From NCBI GenBank assembly GCA_964412555.1, contig CAYPPG010000073.1, positions 1-35,304 of the forward strand: 35,304 nucleotides of DNA. The letters run 5' to 3'. The DNA is from CAYPPG01 sp964412555. GTDB taxonomy: Bacteria > Hinthialibacterota > Hinthialibacteria > Hinthialibacterales > Hinthialibacteraceae. The stretch's first letter is position 1. Every line of letters begins with the position of its first letter. Below are positions 1 through 8,120 of this stretch, piece after piece. The notes under the pieces are model-generated. The model saw only the letters and a program-made list of their open reading frames with translations, made no database searches and had not been told where the DNA came from. Both the position numbers and the translations under genes were made by a program.

Positions 1-1
1 G

Positions 2-409
2 GCTTCGAGGTTTCCCACCTTAAATGCCTGTCCAAATTTTGGGGTACATTATAACCATTTTCGGAAACGGTATCGGGAGAAATCGTTATTCAGTCCATCG
101 AACGAGAAAGAGGATCCTATTATCGAGGAACAGTTCGATGCAACTCAACATTGGTGTCCGGCTCCCAAGCGGTGGAAAAATCCTTATGCCGCTTTGGCGG
201 AAAAGGAACTTTGGGATGTATTTCAAAAGTGCCTGGAAGCGGTTCCAGAGAGTATGCGTATCTGTTTGACGTTGCGAATAGTCGATAGACTCTCCTATGA
301 AGAAATTTGTAATGTCATCCATGTTTCAACGACTCATTTAGGAGTGCTCCTTTACCGTGCCCGCTTACGGATGCGGCGATGTCTTGAAAAGAATTGGTTT
401 GGAAAGTAA
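2..409 (+). CDS. ECF-type RNA polymerase sigma factor, 5'-truncated by window edge
   Basis: The frame is open from base 2 with no stop, so only the last 135 residues are seen and the start lies outside the window. The C-terminal half reads as sigma-70 region 4: a helix ending in LPESMR-like VPESMRICLTLR, then the helix-turn-helix DRLSYEEICNVIHVSTTHLGVLLYRARLRMRRCLE, here only named by its ends. The preceding WKNPYAALAEKELWDVF block is typical of ECF factors paired with small zinc-finger proteins. It would direct RNA polymerase to a stress or envelope regulon. A TTG at 194 could start a short product, but the homology continues upstream of it, so truncation by the edge is the better explanation. 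The stop codon lies 8 bases before the start of the zf-HC2 gene. Confidence 0.8.
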   Translation, partial: ASRFPTLNACPNFGVHYNHFRKRYREKSLFSPSNEKEDPIIEEQFDATQHWCPAPKRWKNPYAALAEKELWDVFQKCLEAVPESMRICLTLRIVDRLSYEEICNVIHVSTTHLGVLLYRARLRMRRCLEKNWFGK

Positions 410-416
410 AAGAACG

Positions 417-683
417 ATGTTTTCCTGCAAAAAGGCGTCACGACTGATTTCTTGTTCTCTCGATCGAGAGTTGACATTTCGCGAGCGTTTCGCGATGCGA
501 TTTCATTTGTGTATTTGCCGCATGTGCCGCAAAGCATATCGGCAATTACGATTTTTGCAGTCCATGTCACCTGATGATGCATACATCGATGATTTGCTCG
601 CAGATCAAAAGTTATCGATGGAATCCCGCAAGAGAATTCGAGAGGCGTTAGAAAAAGAAATCTCCGAGTCAGGGAATAAGTGA
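417..683 (+). CDS. Small zf-HC2 zinc-finger protein, putative anti-sigma factor
   Basis: An 88-residue protein. It has the HxxxCxxC zinc-binding signature (HLCICRMC, about residues 37-44) plus an N-terminal Cys (MFSCKKASRLIS), the layout of the zf-HC2 anti-sigma family. There is no transmembrane helix, so it is probably a cytoplasmic, possibly redox-sensitive, partner of the sigma factor encoded immediately upstream. I chose the ATG at 417 because the family starts just before the first Cys. The longer frame from 357 lies entirely inside the sigma gene. The pairing and order (sigma then zinc finger, 7-base gap) are standard for an ECF sigma/anti-sigma operon. Anti-sigma activity is inferred from family and context. 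Confidence 0.75.
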   Translation: MFSCKKASRLISCSLDRELTFRERFAMRFHLCICRMCRKAYRQLRFLQSMSPDDAYIDDLLADQKLSMESRKRIREALEKEISESGNK

Positions 684-767
684 TTTGACCGAGTGTATGG
701 AAAGATGAGGGAAACGAATCGCATTTTTTATGCTTCCGAGTAACCAACCTTATAAACCCACCCCATT

Positions 768-939
768 TGTCTGAATCAGAATAACCAGGATTCAAGGATG
801 AACAGGATATGCCTCTTGATGGGCATACAAAAATTGGCGAGTGATCAGCGTCCAATGATTGTTTTCTCGAATCGTAATGAAATACTATCCTGTTTTCATC
901 CTGTATATCCTCATATCCTGGCCAATCCGGATTCAGACA
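768..939 (+). mobile_element. MITE-like element, copy 1 (172 bp)
   Basis: Bounded by perfect 10-bp terminal inverted repeats, TGTCTGAATC at 768-777 and GATTCAGACA at 930-939. The two outer ~45-base arms are imperfectly complementary and contain several AGGAT words on the left and ATCCT words on the right, so the element could fold into a long hairpin. The reverse complement of a 175-bp stretch at 18073-18247 matches it along its whole length; the first 45 bases differ at only three positions. It carries no convincing ORF. Length, terminal repeats, lack of coding capacity and dispersed copies suit a non-autonomous mobile or RNA-templated repeat. No clear target-site duplication is visible. Confidence 0.75.
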
Positions 940-1012
940 AAAACATCTCAAAAAACTTGTAAGAAATTCCATCAAGCGACGACTAAGCCTAATAGAACAT
1001 ATGTTTATCGTT

Positions 1013-1032
1013 TATCAACGGGCCTGTTGATA
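1013..1032 (+). promoter_or_regulatory. Inverted repeat upstream of spondin gene
   Basis: TATCAAC and GTTGATA are a perfect 7-bp dyad around GGGCCT. The position, 39 bases before the ATG at 1072, would suit a repressor site or a leader hairpin. No regulator is identified nearby, so the role is unassigned. Confidence 0.35.
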
Positions 1033-1071
1033 CAAATAAAATCACCCAAGATAGAAGGAAAGGAGTTGTAG

Positions 1072-2313
1072 ATGACAGCTTCAAGAAAGATCATTTCACG
1101 ATTTAGTTTCCAGTTTTTTGCATTGCTTATCGCTCATGTTTCATATGCATTGACCTACCATGTAGAGATTATGGATATGGATCCGATGCAGCCACTGTCT
1201 CCGCCCGTGGCCGTTGTTCATCAAGGTGGTTATCACTTATTCCAAGCCGGTATGGAGGTGACTGCCGGTCTCGAAGGGATTGCCGAAGAAGGAATGACGG
1301 GTGTGTTGGTGGATGAAGCCGAGTCCCATCCAATGGTACATCAAACCGTCGTTGGTGGTGATGGTCCAACGTTCTCATCGCATAAATTCCTGATCGAAGG
1401 CAATCCGGGAGAATTGTTTTCTTTTGCCAGCATGTTCGGCAGGACAAATGATATTTTTGTCGGGATTGCGGATGTCCCGCTTCCCCAACCGGATTCTCCT
1501 ATGGAAATCGATGCCATGGCCTATGATGCCGGAACGGAAGTCAATACAGGTCTTATGGCTCATATCCCTTTTTATGGAAACGTTGGTGTAGGAGAGACTG
1601 AAAGTGGGGTAGTGGCAGAGATCAATCAATACGTGATTGAAGACGATCCTGATATGGGGCGTATCGAATTCAATTGGCCACCAACCGCCAAGGTCATCAT
1701 TACACCCATGCCGAATGCTGTAGAGTATATGGTTACAATGACCAGCTCGAGTGAAGGACAGCCTTTAACTCCTCCTTTGATTGTTATTCATGACGATAGT
1801 GCTCAAGTATTTGCGATGGGAGAAAAGGCATCAGAAGGATTGGAAGAACTCGCGGTAGACGGCATTACCAGTTCTTTGAAAAATGAGCTGCTTCCTGTGG
1901 TTGGTGTATGGAATGTGTTTGTCGGAGGAGACGGTCCCGGTTTGGAGCATGAAACAACGGTGATTGCTGAACCCGGGCAATTGGTTACAATTGCTTCTAT
2001 GTTCGCCCGTACGAATGATGTGTTTACCGGCCATGCTGGTATGGAACTACCCGCTGCCGGATCTACTATTCAAATGGAAACAAATGCTTATGATGCCGGT
2101 ACCGAAATAAATACCGGCCTTATGGCTCACATTCCTTTTTATGGAAATACTGATGGAGGTGAGGAAGAAGATGGAGTGATCATGGAGATCAATTCCTACA
2201 CGGTTGTGGATGATCCGGAAGGACAATTGAATTATAGTTGGCCTCCGGCTTCCATGATTGAAATCCACGGTAGAAGCTCGACCTCTCATGTCTCGAATTG
2301 GGATTTATATTAA
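1072..2313 (+). CDS. Secreted protein with two tandem spondin-N-like domains
   Basis: A 413-residue protein with a signal peptide (charged N-terminus, then FQFFALLIAHVSYA, cleavage near residue 26). Two homologous repeats follow, roughly residues 27-215 and 220-405. Each has the PPxxVxH start, a LEGxAxxG segment, VGGDGP, a SMFxRTNDxFxG block and an almost identical stretch DAGTExNTGLMAHIPFYGN. SPP..VVH and ASM..TND are hallmarks of the Spond_N family, which in bacteria marks exported proteins of unclear, possibly adhesive, function. The start is supported by GGAAAGGAG seven bases upstream. It is followed by a terminator-like hairpin and appears monocistronic. The two repeats look like an internal duplication. 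Localisation beyond the inner membrane cannot be told. Confidence 0.8.
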   Translation: MTASRKIISRFSFQFFALLIAHVSYALTYHVEIMDMDPMQPLSPPVAVVHQGGYHLFQAGMEVTAGLEGIAEEGMTGVLVDEAESHPMVHQTVVGGDGPTFSSHKFLIEGNPGELFSFASMFGRTNDIFVGIADVPLPQPDSPMEIDAMAYDAGTEVNTGLMAHIPFYGNVGVGETESGVVAEINQYVIEDDPDMGRIEFNWPPTAKVIITPMPNAVEYMVTMTSSSEGQPLTPPLIVIHDDSAQVFAMGEKASEGLEELAVDGITSSLKNELLPVVGVWNVFVGGDGPGLEHETTVIAEPGQLVTIASMFARTNDVFTGHAGMELPAAGSTIQMETNAYDAGTEINTGLMAHIPFYGNTDGGEEEDGVIMEINSYTVVDDPEGQLNYSWPPASMIEIHGRSSTSHVSNWDLY

Positions 2314-2335
2314 TATGTATAATTTAGTATTCAGG

Positions 2336-2367
2336 GAGCGGTGGGCGTTCTCCTACCGCTCTCTTTT
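2336..2367 (+). terminator. Probable Rho-independent terminator after the spondin gene
   Basis: GAGCGGT (2336-2342) pairs with ACCGCTC (2355-2361) around a 12-base loop and is followed by a short T-rich run (2362-2367 and onward). It sits 23 bases after the stop codon of the spondin gene. Confidence 0.6.
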
Positions 2368-2543
2368 CTGTTTGTGGGATTAGGACATCTGTTCATGGGT
2401 AGAGTAAGCGTCCCCGCCTGCATCAGAAGAGCAAGCGAGACACTTGTTTTACCCGAGAGAGTATTAAGTTATTATTTAGATATTCTATTCCGGTTTGATT
2501 GATGATATACTTCTCTATTCTGTGGAAGCGGGGAGTAACACTC

Positions 2544-3752
2544 ATGATAAAAAGTGGAATGAAAAGGCGTGCCTTTTTACAAATGGGTTCCGGCTTAGTC
2601 AGCGGAACGGCAATTACCACTGCCTTGAGAGGCATCAGTCATTCTCGAGAGGAAGAAACCGTATCGGACCGTTCGCCTCAGACTTCGAATGCGGTTGTTT
2701 CGATTACCCGATGTCCAGACTACAGCCCTGAAGTGCAAACAGCAATGGAGAAAAATTTTGACTTGCTGGGCGGAATTGGCAAACTGGTCAAAGGGAAAAC
2801 AGTTACAATCAAGGTGAATTTGACTGGTGCGCCATTCCGTTGGGCTTTCGACAAATCGCCGGGGGAAACGTATATTACGCATTCATCAACCGTGATTGCC
2901 TTGGCGAAGATTCTTTTCAAGGAAGGCGCAAAACGTGTGCGAGTCGTCGACTCGGCCGCTTTTCGCGAACCGATGCGGGAAGTCTTGATTTCCGCCGGTT
3001 GGTATGTCGATACCCTTCTTAAATTGGGCAATGTCGAATTGGAAAATACCCGCAATCTCGGAGAAGGAAAATCCTACTCCACGCTGAAAGTTCCCTTCGG
3101 CGGTTATCTCTTCTCATCATTCGAGTTGAATCATTCTTATGAAGATACGGATGTATTGATCTCTTTGGCGAAACTGAAAAATCACTCCGCTGCTGGGATT
3201 ACGCTCTCGATGAAAAACATGTTCGGCATAACACCTAATTCGAGATACAGCGTGAATGCCGGAGATGAAAACACGACGAGTGGCCGAATGCCGTTACACG
3301 GCTTTGGATTTTGGAGACGGCGCCGTCAACCAGACATCGAACTGCCGGGTGCAAAAGAAGGAAATTTCCCGAACCGGCAAGGTTATCGAATTCCGAGAAT
3401 CATCGTCGATCTTTGCGCTGCGCGGCCAGTCGATATTGCGATCATCGATGGGATTACTTCGATAAGCGGAGGGGAAGGTCCGTGGTGCCGGGGAGTTCGT
3501 GAAACGTCACCGGGAATTCTCATAACCGGTTTCAATCCGGTTTCGACCGATGCTGTTGGAACGGCAGTAATGGGTTATAAGAATCCATTGGCTGAATCCA
3601 GTGTCAAACCGTTCGAAGATGGGGATAATCATATACTTCTCGCGCAGCAGGCTGGACTGGGAACCGGTAATTTGTCCAAAATCGAGGTCAGGGGGCTTTC
3701 CATCGAGGATGCAAAATGTCCCTATGAGAGAGAACAAACGAAAACCGGTTAA
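2544..3752 (+). CDS. DUF362 domain protein with a Tat-like leader
   Basis: A 402-residue protein. The N-terminus (MKRRAFLQMGSGLVSG, about residues 6-21) resembles a twin-arginine/RRxFL leader, so export is likely, though the second Arg is followed by A rather than the strict motif. The body matches DUF362: VTIKVNLTG, a THSSTVIALAKILFKEGAKRVRVVD segment, LKNHSAAGITLSMKNMFG, and a GFNPVSTDAVGTAVMGY segment near the C-terminus. Family members are often linked to iron-sulfur proteins, but no ferredoxin domain or CxxC cluster is fused here, so the function is unknown. I chose ATG 2544 because GGGAG lies 8 bases upstream; a longer frame from a TTG at 2499 has no such support. Two bases separate its stop from the next start, indicating translational coupling. 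Confidence 0.75.
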   Translation: MIKSGMKRRAFLQMGSGLVSGTAITTALRGISHSREEETVSDRSPQTSNAVVSITRCPDYSPEVQTAMEKNFDLLGGIGKLVKGKTVTIKVNLTGAPFRWAFDKSPGETYITHSSTVIALAKILFKEGAKRVRVVDSAAFREPMREVLISAGWYVDTLLKLGNVELENTRNLGEGKSYSTLKVPFGGYLFSSFELNHSYEDTDVLISLAKLKNHSAAGITLSMKNMFGITPNSRYSVNAGDENTTSGRMPLHGFGFWRRRRQPDIELPGAKEGNFPNRQGYRIPRIIVDLCAARPVDIAIIDGITSISGGEGPWCRGVRETSPGILITGFNPVSTDAVGTAVMGYKNPLAESSVKPFEDGDNHILLAQQAGLGTGNLSKIEVRGLSIEDAKCPYEREQTKTG

Positions 3753-3754
3753 AT

Positions 3755-5359
3755 ATGTTGGATAAACAGGATTGTACGATTGCCGGTATCCTGGCTATCG
3801 TAATTTTCATAGGCATCTGTATCGATATTGGCGCTCCCGGAGTTACATGGGATGAAGCCTATCCAAGTTTCCCCAATGCGAAAAGCCAAGCCGAATGGTT
3901 AACGGGTGTTTTTACACTGCTCTCCCCTTTTTCTCAAGAAACGATTGATTCCTATTGGCAGAGTACATCCGATCATCCCACACTGCACCGCACTATCTCC
4001 GCAGTTTCGTATTTGATTTTTTCTCCGATTGTCGATGAGATCATCGCTCTTCGTTTACCTTCTGTGATCAATTTTTCTTTATTAGTAGCTTCAATATTCT
4101 TCTTTTTACGCCTTTTCATCCCGAAACCGGCGGCAATTGCCGGCGCTCTTTCCTTGGCTTTGATGCCCCGGATTTATGGCCATGCTCATTTATTCAGTCT
4201 GGATGTGCCGATTATGTGCTGGTGGTTCTGGACTGCCGTTATCGGATTTTTGGTTTATCACGGGAAATTACGGCCATTTTTTTTCGGATTATTTTATGCG
4301 ATTGCATTCAGTACGAAACTCCACGCAGTCTTTCTTCCCTTTCCATTTTTGACTTGGATTGTCATTCAAATCGCTTTTCAACGGACGGTCTGGCGTGAGA
4401 AAGGGAAGATCATATCCAGGGCGGTAATTTGGGCTTGTATACTGACTCCTCTTATTTATATCGGTTCTCAACCATGGCTTTGGCATGATACATTTCAACG
4501 TATTGGAGAGCGATTTTTGGATTATGCTTCCAAAGTTCCGGAGCGTCCAATTCCCTTGTTCTATTTTGGGAATATCTATGACGGAAATACTCCATGGCAT
4601 TATCCGCTCGTGATGTTTGGTTTTACGGTGCCTGTTGTCATTTTATTACTGTGGTTTGTTGGTTCAATCGTACCGTTGATCAATCAACTAACTAAAAAAG
4701 AAGATTCTTTACCGGCGGATTCAATGGTACAAGAATATGGTTTGCCTCTTTTTTTACTCTTTCATTTCTTTACACCATTGCTTTTGCTTTTACTTCCGCT
4801 CGCGCAAGGGTATGACGGATGCCGCTTGTTTCTCCCCGCTTTTCCTTTTGCGGCTGCAATTGTTGGAATCGGATATCATGTCATGATCGAAACATTGCGG
4901 AGCCGTTTTAAACCGATTTTTCTCCATATTGTGCTTTATTGTATGTTGATTATCCCATCCTTGTATACCTACATACAAATCAGTCCTTTTTACCTTGCAT
5001 ATTACAATGAATTGGTGGGAGGTATACGGGGTGCGAAAGAGCTGGGGATGGAATCGACTTATTGGTGTGATGCTCTTGTCTATGACTTTTTAGTGGAAAT
5101 GAATGATCATATTCCGGAAGGAGCAAAACTCAAACCTTGCAGTATGTCTTATCCCTTGATTGATTATTACAAACAAAGAGGGTGGCTTCGAGACGATATC
5201 GATCATGTAGCTGAGCCGCCGTGGGATTATTACCTTTTGCAATGCCGTCAAGGGATGTTCAGGCAATTGGAGTGGTACTTATTCAAACAGCAAAAAGCCA
5301 TTAGTGAAATCCAAGTGGATGGCGTACCTCTTTTTCGCTTATATGGTCCGGTAAAATAA
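3755..5359 (+). CDS. GT-C fold glycosyltransferase (GT39/ArnT-PMT-like), polytopic membrane protein
   Basis: A 534-residue protein with about 10-12 hydrophobic segments. Shortly after the first membrane helix comes VTWDEAY (residues 30-36), the acidic motif in the first periplasmic loop of GT-C enzymes, where the Asp or Glu acts in catalysis with a polyprenyl-phosphate sugar donor. Further features are SDHPTLHR, ALMPRIYGHAHLFSLDVP and a soluble C-terminal domain. Together they suit the PMT_2/ArnT family, which transfers a sugar to lipid A, protein or another lipid on the periplasmic side. The acceptor cannot be deduced. It starts two bases after the DUF362 gene. The frame opens with ATG and no better start is visible. 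Confidence 0.75.
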   Translation: MLDKQDCTIAGILAIVIFIGICIDIGAPGVTWDEAYPSFPNAKSQAEWLTGVFTLLSPFSQETIDSYWQSTSDHPTLHRTISAVSYLIFSPIVDEIIALRLPSVINFSLLVASIFFFLRLFIPKPAAIAGALSLALMPRIYGHAHLFSLDVPIMCWWFWTAVIGFLVYHGKLRPFFFGLFYAIAFSTKLHAVFLPFPFLTWIVIQIAFQRTVWREKGKIISRAVIWACILTPLIYIGSQPWLWHDTFQRIGERFLDYASKVPERPIPLFYFGNIYDGNTPWHYPLVMFGFTVPVVILLLWFVGSIVPLINQLTKKEDSLPADSMVQEYGLPLFLLFHFFTPLLLLLLPLAQGYDGCRLFLPAFPFAAAIVGIGYHVMIETLRSRFKPIFLHIVLYCMLIIPSLYTYIQISPFYLAYYNELVGGIRGAKELGMESTYWCDALVYDFLVEMNDHIPEGAKLKPCSMSYPLIDYYKQRGWLRDDIDHVAEPPWDYYLLQCRQGMFRQLEWYLFKQQKAISEIQVDGVPLFRLYGPVK

Positions 5360-5387
5360 GGAAAGGCACTTGGTCTTGCCGGCTGTT

Positions 5388-6434
5388 TCAGCGCTTATCT
5401 TTTCGTCGTGGATGATTGGGAAGTTTGAGAAAGTTTTCCGGATCTTGTTGTTTGTTGTTTTTCCACACTTCGAAGTGGAGGTGAGGTCCGGTTGTATATC
5501 CTGTCGAACCGACTAAGGCGATCGGTGTTCCTTGTTTCACATACTGGCCTACTTTGCAGAGTACTTTCGAATTATGGGCATAGAGAGTGCGCATTCCATT
5601 TTTATGACGGAGTTCAACGACGAGACCTTTGCCCCCTCTCCATTTTTTCTTGTCTGCAGAGATAACTACGCCGTCAAGAACCGCTCGGATTGGAGTTCCT
5701 CGTCCATTTGGCGCGGTGATATCGATTCCACTGTGAAAACGGATGTTTCCTCCAATGGGGTGTTTGCGATACCCGAATCCCGATATGGTTCTCGCACCCT
5801 CGAAGGGAGAGATCATTCGATCACTGCTTGTAAATGCAGCTGCGCCAGGAACGAATATTTTGTCACCCGGCATGAGGCGATTCGGATTGATATATGGATT
5901 TGCCGCAATGACTTTCTTGAGATTCACACGATAATTGCTGGCGATTACGCTCAAACTCTCTCTTTTGCGCACCACATGAAATATACCATTGCTGGGGGGC
6001 CGCTTGGTTGGGCTTTGTTGTGGGATAATTTTACGGGTTGCTTGTACTTTTTCCTTCGATGTGGGGGAAGCCGCATCGGATGAGGTGTAGGATTCCATCG
6101 GTAAATGAGAGGAAGCAATAATCATAGGTTGTCGGATATCATACGACACATCGGGATACAATTCCGGCGGAATTGTATAATTCGTTTGAATCGGAACTTC
6201 CTCTCGATGCCAAGTGTCGAGAGTGGAATGCTGTTTCTTTTGTATGACCAATCCGTTTGTGTCTAATGGAATGGTTGGTTCAGGATGCAGTGTAAGAAAA
6301 ACAACCAAAATGTAACAAATGCCGAAACCCAATGTACCCATCAAGGAAATCGATGGGATTTGAAATTCTCTCCCCCATGACCTGAACCTAACCATTGTCA
6401 AGTACTTTGTCAGAAGTGCAATGATGGTTAGCAT
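5388..6434 (-). CDS. LysM-M23 family metallopeptidase, membrane anchored
   Basis: A 348-residue protein: one transmembrane segment (about 30-49), a linker rich in Pro/Ser/Thr, a LysM domain (about 152-197, with the motif KKVIAANPYINPNRLMPGDKIFVP inside) and a C-terminal M23/LytM domain (about 203-330). The zinc ligands of M23 are seen: HSGID (His234, Asp238) and HLHF (His318, His320), with a further His287 in LYAHNS. All are intact, so an active D,D- or glycyl-endopeptidase acting on peptidoglycan in the periplasm is likely. Family members either cut peptidoglycan or, when degenerate, activate amidases. I chose the ATG at 6434 because GGGAAGAG precedes it; the frame is open to 6611 but the extra 59 residues look non-coding. 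Its 3' end converges on the GT-C gene. Confidence 0.8.
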   Translation of the reverse strand: MLTIIALLTKYLTMVRFRSWGREFQIPSISLMGTLGFGICYILVVFLTLHPEPTIPLDTNGLVIQKKQHSTLDTWHREEVPIQTNYTIPPELYPDVSYDIRQPMIIASSHLPMESYTSSDAASPTSKEKVQATRKIIPQQSPTKRPPSNGIFHVVRKRESLSVIASNYRVNLKKVIAANPYINPNRLMPGDKIFVPGAAAFTSSDRMISPFEGARTISGFGYRKHPIGGNIRFHSGIDITAPNGRGTPIRAVLDGVVISADKKKWRGGKGLVVELRHKNGMRTLYAHNSKVLCKVGQYVKQGTPIALVGSTGYTTGPHLHFEVWKNNKQQDPENFLKLPNHPRRKDKR

Positions 6435-7044
6435 AGGATAAACTCTTCCCTGGTCATTTTGTTTCGCTATTCCAGGTTTCCATTTTGTTTTTGGCAGAGA
6501 TTCGTTCTTGAATTTGTTTTGCAGTTCCTCCGTGTAAAACAATATCAGTTCGAATGTGGAGGGTTTCGCAAAAAAATCCTTATTGCACGTATCTCTTTTT
6601 CTTCCAGCCATTTGTGAGCATCAATCCTTTTTGGGCGTTCAATAGATTCCACATTCAAAATAATAGCCCTTCAACCATGGGAACGGATCAATTAACCCCA
6701 GCAAATGGAGGAATTTACCAACATCAACAGTACTTTCGCAATTATACGACAGGGTAACATAAAATAGATTCTTCCGCTTGTCAATGCATGGTTCTTCTTT
6801 TTTTACCTTTATTCACCATTCTTTAACAAAAAAGTTGAAGAATCCAGGTACTTTTCCCTGTGAAGCGAGTTTATCACTATGAATTCAATCGATCAATAAG
6901 ATTATCGTCAATAAAATAAGGAACTTAACTCATAAAAAAAATGAACTTATGATGATGATTGAAGCGGGAAGATCAAAGAGCATATTCCATTTTCTTCTTT
7001 GTTTCATTCGTAGAGGCGGTTCGCGAACCGCCCCTACCGCAAGA
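6435..7044. other. 610-base intergenic region, AT-rich, with direct repeats and a palindrome
   Basis: No convincing gene is seen. The right part (6969-7081) contains two ~41-base direct repeats around a GC-rich palindrome, described separately. The middle holds a possible minus-strand promoter (6756-6784). The rest is AT-rich sequence without recognisable structure. Confidence 0.6.
6756..6784 (-). promoter_or_regulatory. Possible sigma-70-type promoter upstream of the M23 peptidase
   Basis: On the minus strand TTGACA (6784-6779) is 17 bases from TATGTT (6761-6756). The consensus -35 is perfect and the -10 matches four of six. It would give a leader of about 300 bases before the chosen start at 6434, which lowers confidence. 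Confidence 0.35.
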
Positions 7045-7081
7045 TCAAAGCGTATATTCCATTTTGTTTCTTGTTTCAGTT
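6969..7081. repeat. Direct repeats of about 41 bases flanking a GC-rich palindrome
   Basis: Copies at 6969-7009 and 7041-7081 both begin AAGATCAAAG and share ATATTCCATTTT and TTGTTTCA, with scattered differences. Between them sits a hairpin at 7010-7037 whose core GGCGGTTCGCGAACCGCC (7015-7032) is a perfect 18-base palindrome, extended by GTAG/CTAC. The right copy encodes the last residues of the kinase gene, and the left copy could encode a near-identical tail (KKKMEYAL against RNKMEYTL), so the gene end appears duplicated around the palindrome. Confidence 0.7.
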
Positions 7082-7989
7082 CCGTAAAGCCGTATGTGCC
7101 GATTGGAATCATGTTTGGCAATTCGCTGTGTTTTTTTGATAATTCGATACAACAACCGCTTGTCTTTTGGTGAAAGTGTAGTTACTTCTAGATAACGTTT
7201 CAACCAGCGAATGCGGTCTTTTGTCGATAAACTCTGAAGGGGGACAGAATAGTTCAATGAAGCTAAATCTTTAATAACCCAACGCTTACGGCGCCATATA
7301 GGTTTGATGACTCGCTGCAAATCGATCAGGTGAAGAGCGTGTTCGAGCGGCGATTCTGGATCGTAGAAGATATGGCATAAATACAAATCGCGGTGAAAAA
7401 AACCATTCCGATGGAGACCGGCGACCAAATCCGCAACCGGTTCAATTAATTTGACAATCTTTTGACGATCCGTTTTTCCCCACTGATCAAACCAAAATTC
7501 AAGTGAATTACCAGGTACTTCCTCGATGAGGATTGCGCTTCGCTTTTCTTTTCCATGTTCGAATTCTTGCCCGAAAGCGATCGGTTGTGCAACAGGAATT
7601 TTCAATTGATGTAAGGTCCAAAGCCAGGTCCATTCGACCGCGGCGACGCTTCGGGCGCCTCTTGCATTACCGACTTCCCTGTATTCTTTATGAGGTGGAT
7701 TGCGGAAGCGTTTCAGATAAAATGTTTTTGGGTTTCCTTCTTTGTCATTCAATACTAAGCGGATTCGTTCTCGCCATTGGCTGATGCCGGGTTGGCTCAA
7801 CAATGTTCCAACTTCATTTTTGAAAAGAGAATCGAGAGAATCAAGGCAATACCGTTGAAGAAGAGGACGATAATGGTCCACTACGACCAAATCATTGCAT
7901 GAAAAAGTTAAATGGTTATTTAAAGGCATGTACTTTAAAGTCATTGATTTTGTGTAAGATAGATGGATTTGTCCCGCCTTATGATCCAT
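7045..7989 (-). CDS. WaaP/InaA-family lipopolysaccharide core kinase-like protein
   Basis: A 314-residue protein with the atypical protein-kinase fold of the Kdo/WaaP family. Visible motifs are YLKRF (Lys93, ATP-binding lysine candidate), GARSVAAVEWTWLWTLHQLKI, a hinge-like ILIEEVPG (154-160), the catalytic-loop HRDLYLCHIF (His199-Arg200-Asp201) and LIDLQR (Asp223, metal-binding position). HRDLYxxH and LIDLxR are specific to RfaP/WaaP and relatives, which phosphorylate heptose or Kdo in the LPS inner core on the cytoplasmic side. The length is as usual for the family (about 265-315). The start is uncertain: no clear ribosome binding site precedes 7989, and Met16 or Met21 are alternatives. Its last codons lie in a duplicated 41-base repeat. 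Phosphoacceptor identity is inferred only from the family. Confidence 0.75.
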   Translation of the reverse strand: MDHKAGQIHLSYTKSMTLKYMPLNNHLTFSCNDLVVVDHYRPLLQRYCLDSLDSLFKNEVGTLLSQPGISQWRERIRLVLNDKEGNPKTFYLKRFRNPPHKEYREVGNARGARSVAAVEWTWLWTLHQLKIPVAQPIAFGQEFEHGKEKRSAILIEEVPGNSLEFWFDQWGKTDRQKIVKLIEPVADLVAGLHRNGFFHRDLYLCHIFYDPESPLEHALHLIDLQRVIKPIWRRKRWVIKDLASLNYSVPLQSLSTKDRIRWLKRYLEVTTLSPKDKRLLYRIIKKTQRIAKHDSNRHIRLYGTETRNKMEYTL

Positions 7990-8120
7990 TCAAAGCGGCA
8001 TAAATCTTATAAGATTTTAACACAAAATTCACAAAAATTATATGTTTCTAGGATCGATAATTTACTGGCTGACTTTTTTGTGGAAGGAACGTAAAGGATA
8101 TAGACTCTGATAGTGAGTTA

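Larger units (their letters stand above)
684..1071. other. Intergenic region with MITE-like element and a hairpin
   Basis: This 388-base gap holds the 172-bp repeat element and, 3' to it, about 130 bases leading to the spondin gene. In the latter, TATCAAC (1013-1019) and GTTGATA (1026-1032) form a perfect 7-bp inverted repeat with a 6-base loop, ending 39 bases before the start codon. It could be an operator or a 5'-UTR hairpin. I see no strong promoter boxes and no credible gene; short frames crossing the region run through the repeat element. Confidence 0.6.

Noticed and set aside
352..975. 207-residue open frame on the minus strand
   Set aside because: It is antisense to the sigma/zinc-finger genes and crosses the MITE-like element; composition is not protein-like.
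859..1071. 70-residue open frame before the spondin gene
   Set aside because: Its first third lies in the repeat element and the rest shows no family resemblance; the ribosome binding site at its end serves the spondin gene.
5360..5387. Possible terminator between the convergent GT-C and M23 genes
   Set aside because: Only weak, interrupted pairing (GGC/GCC) and no T-run.
6554..6757. 67-residue frame upstream of the M23 gene
   Set aside because: No ribosome binding site, no similarity, and it overlaps the likely leader of the peptidase gene.
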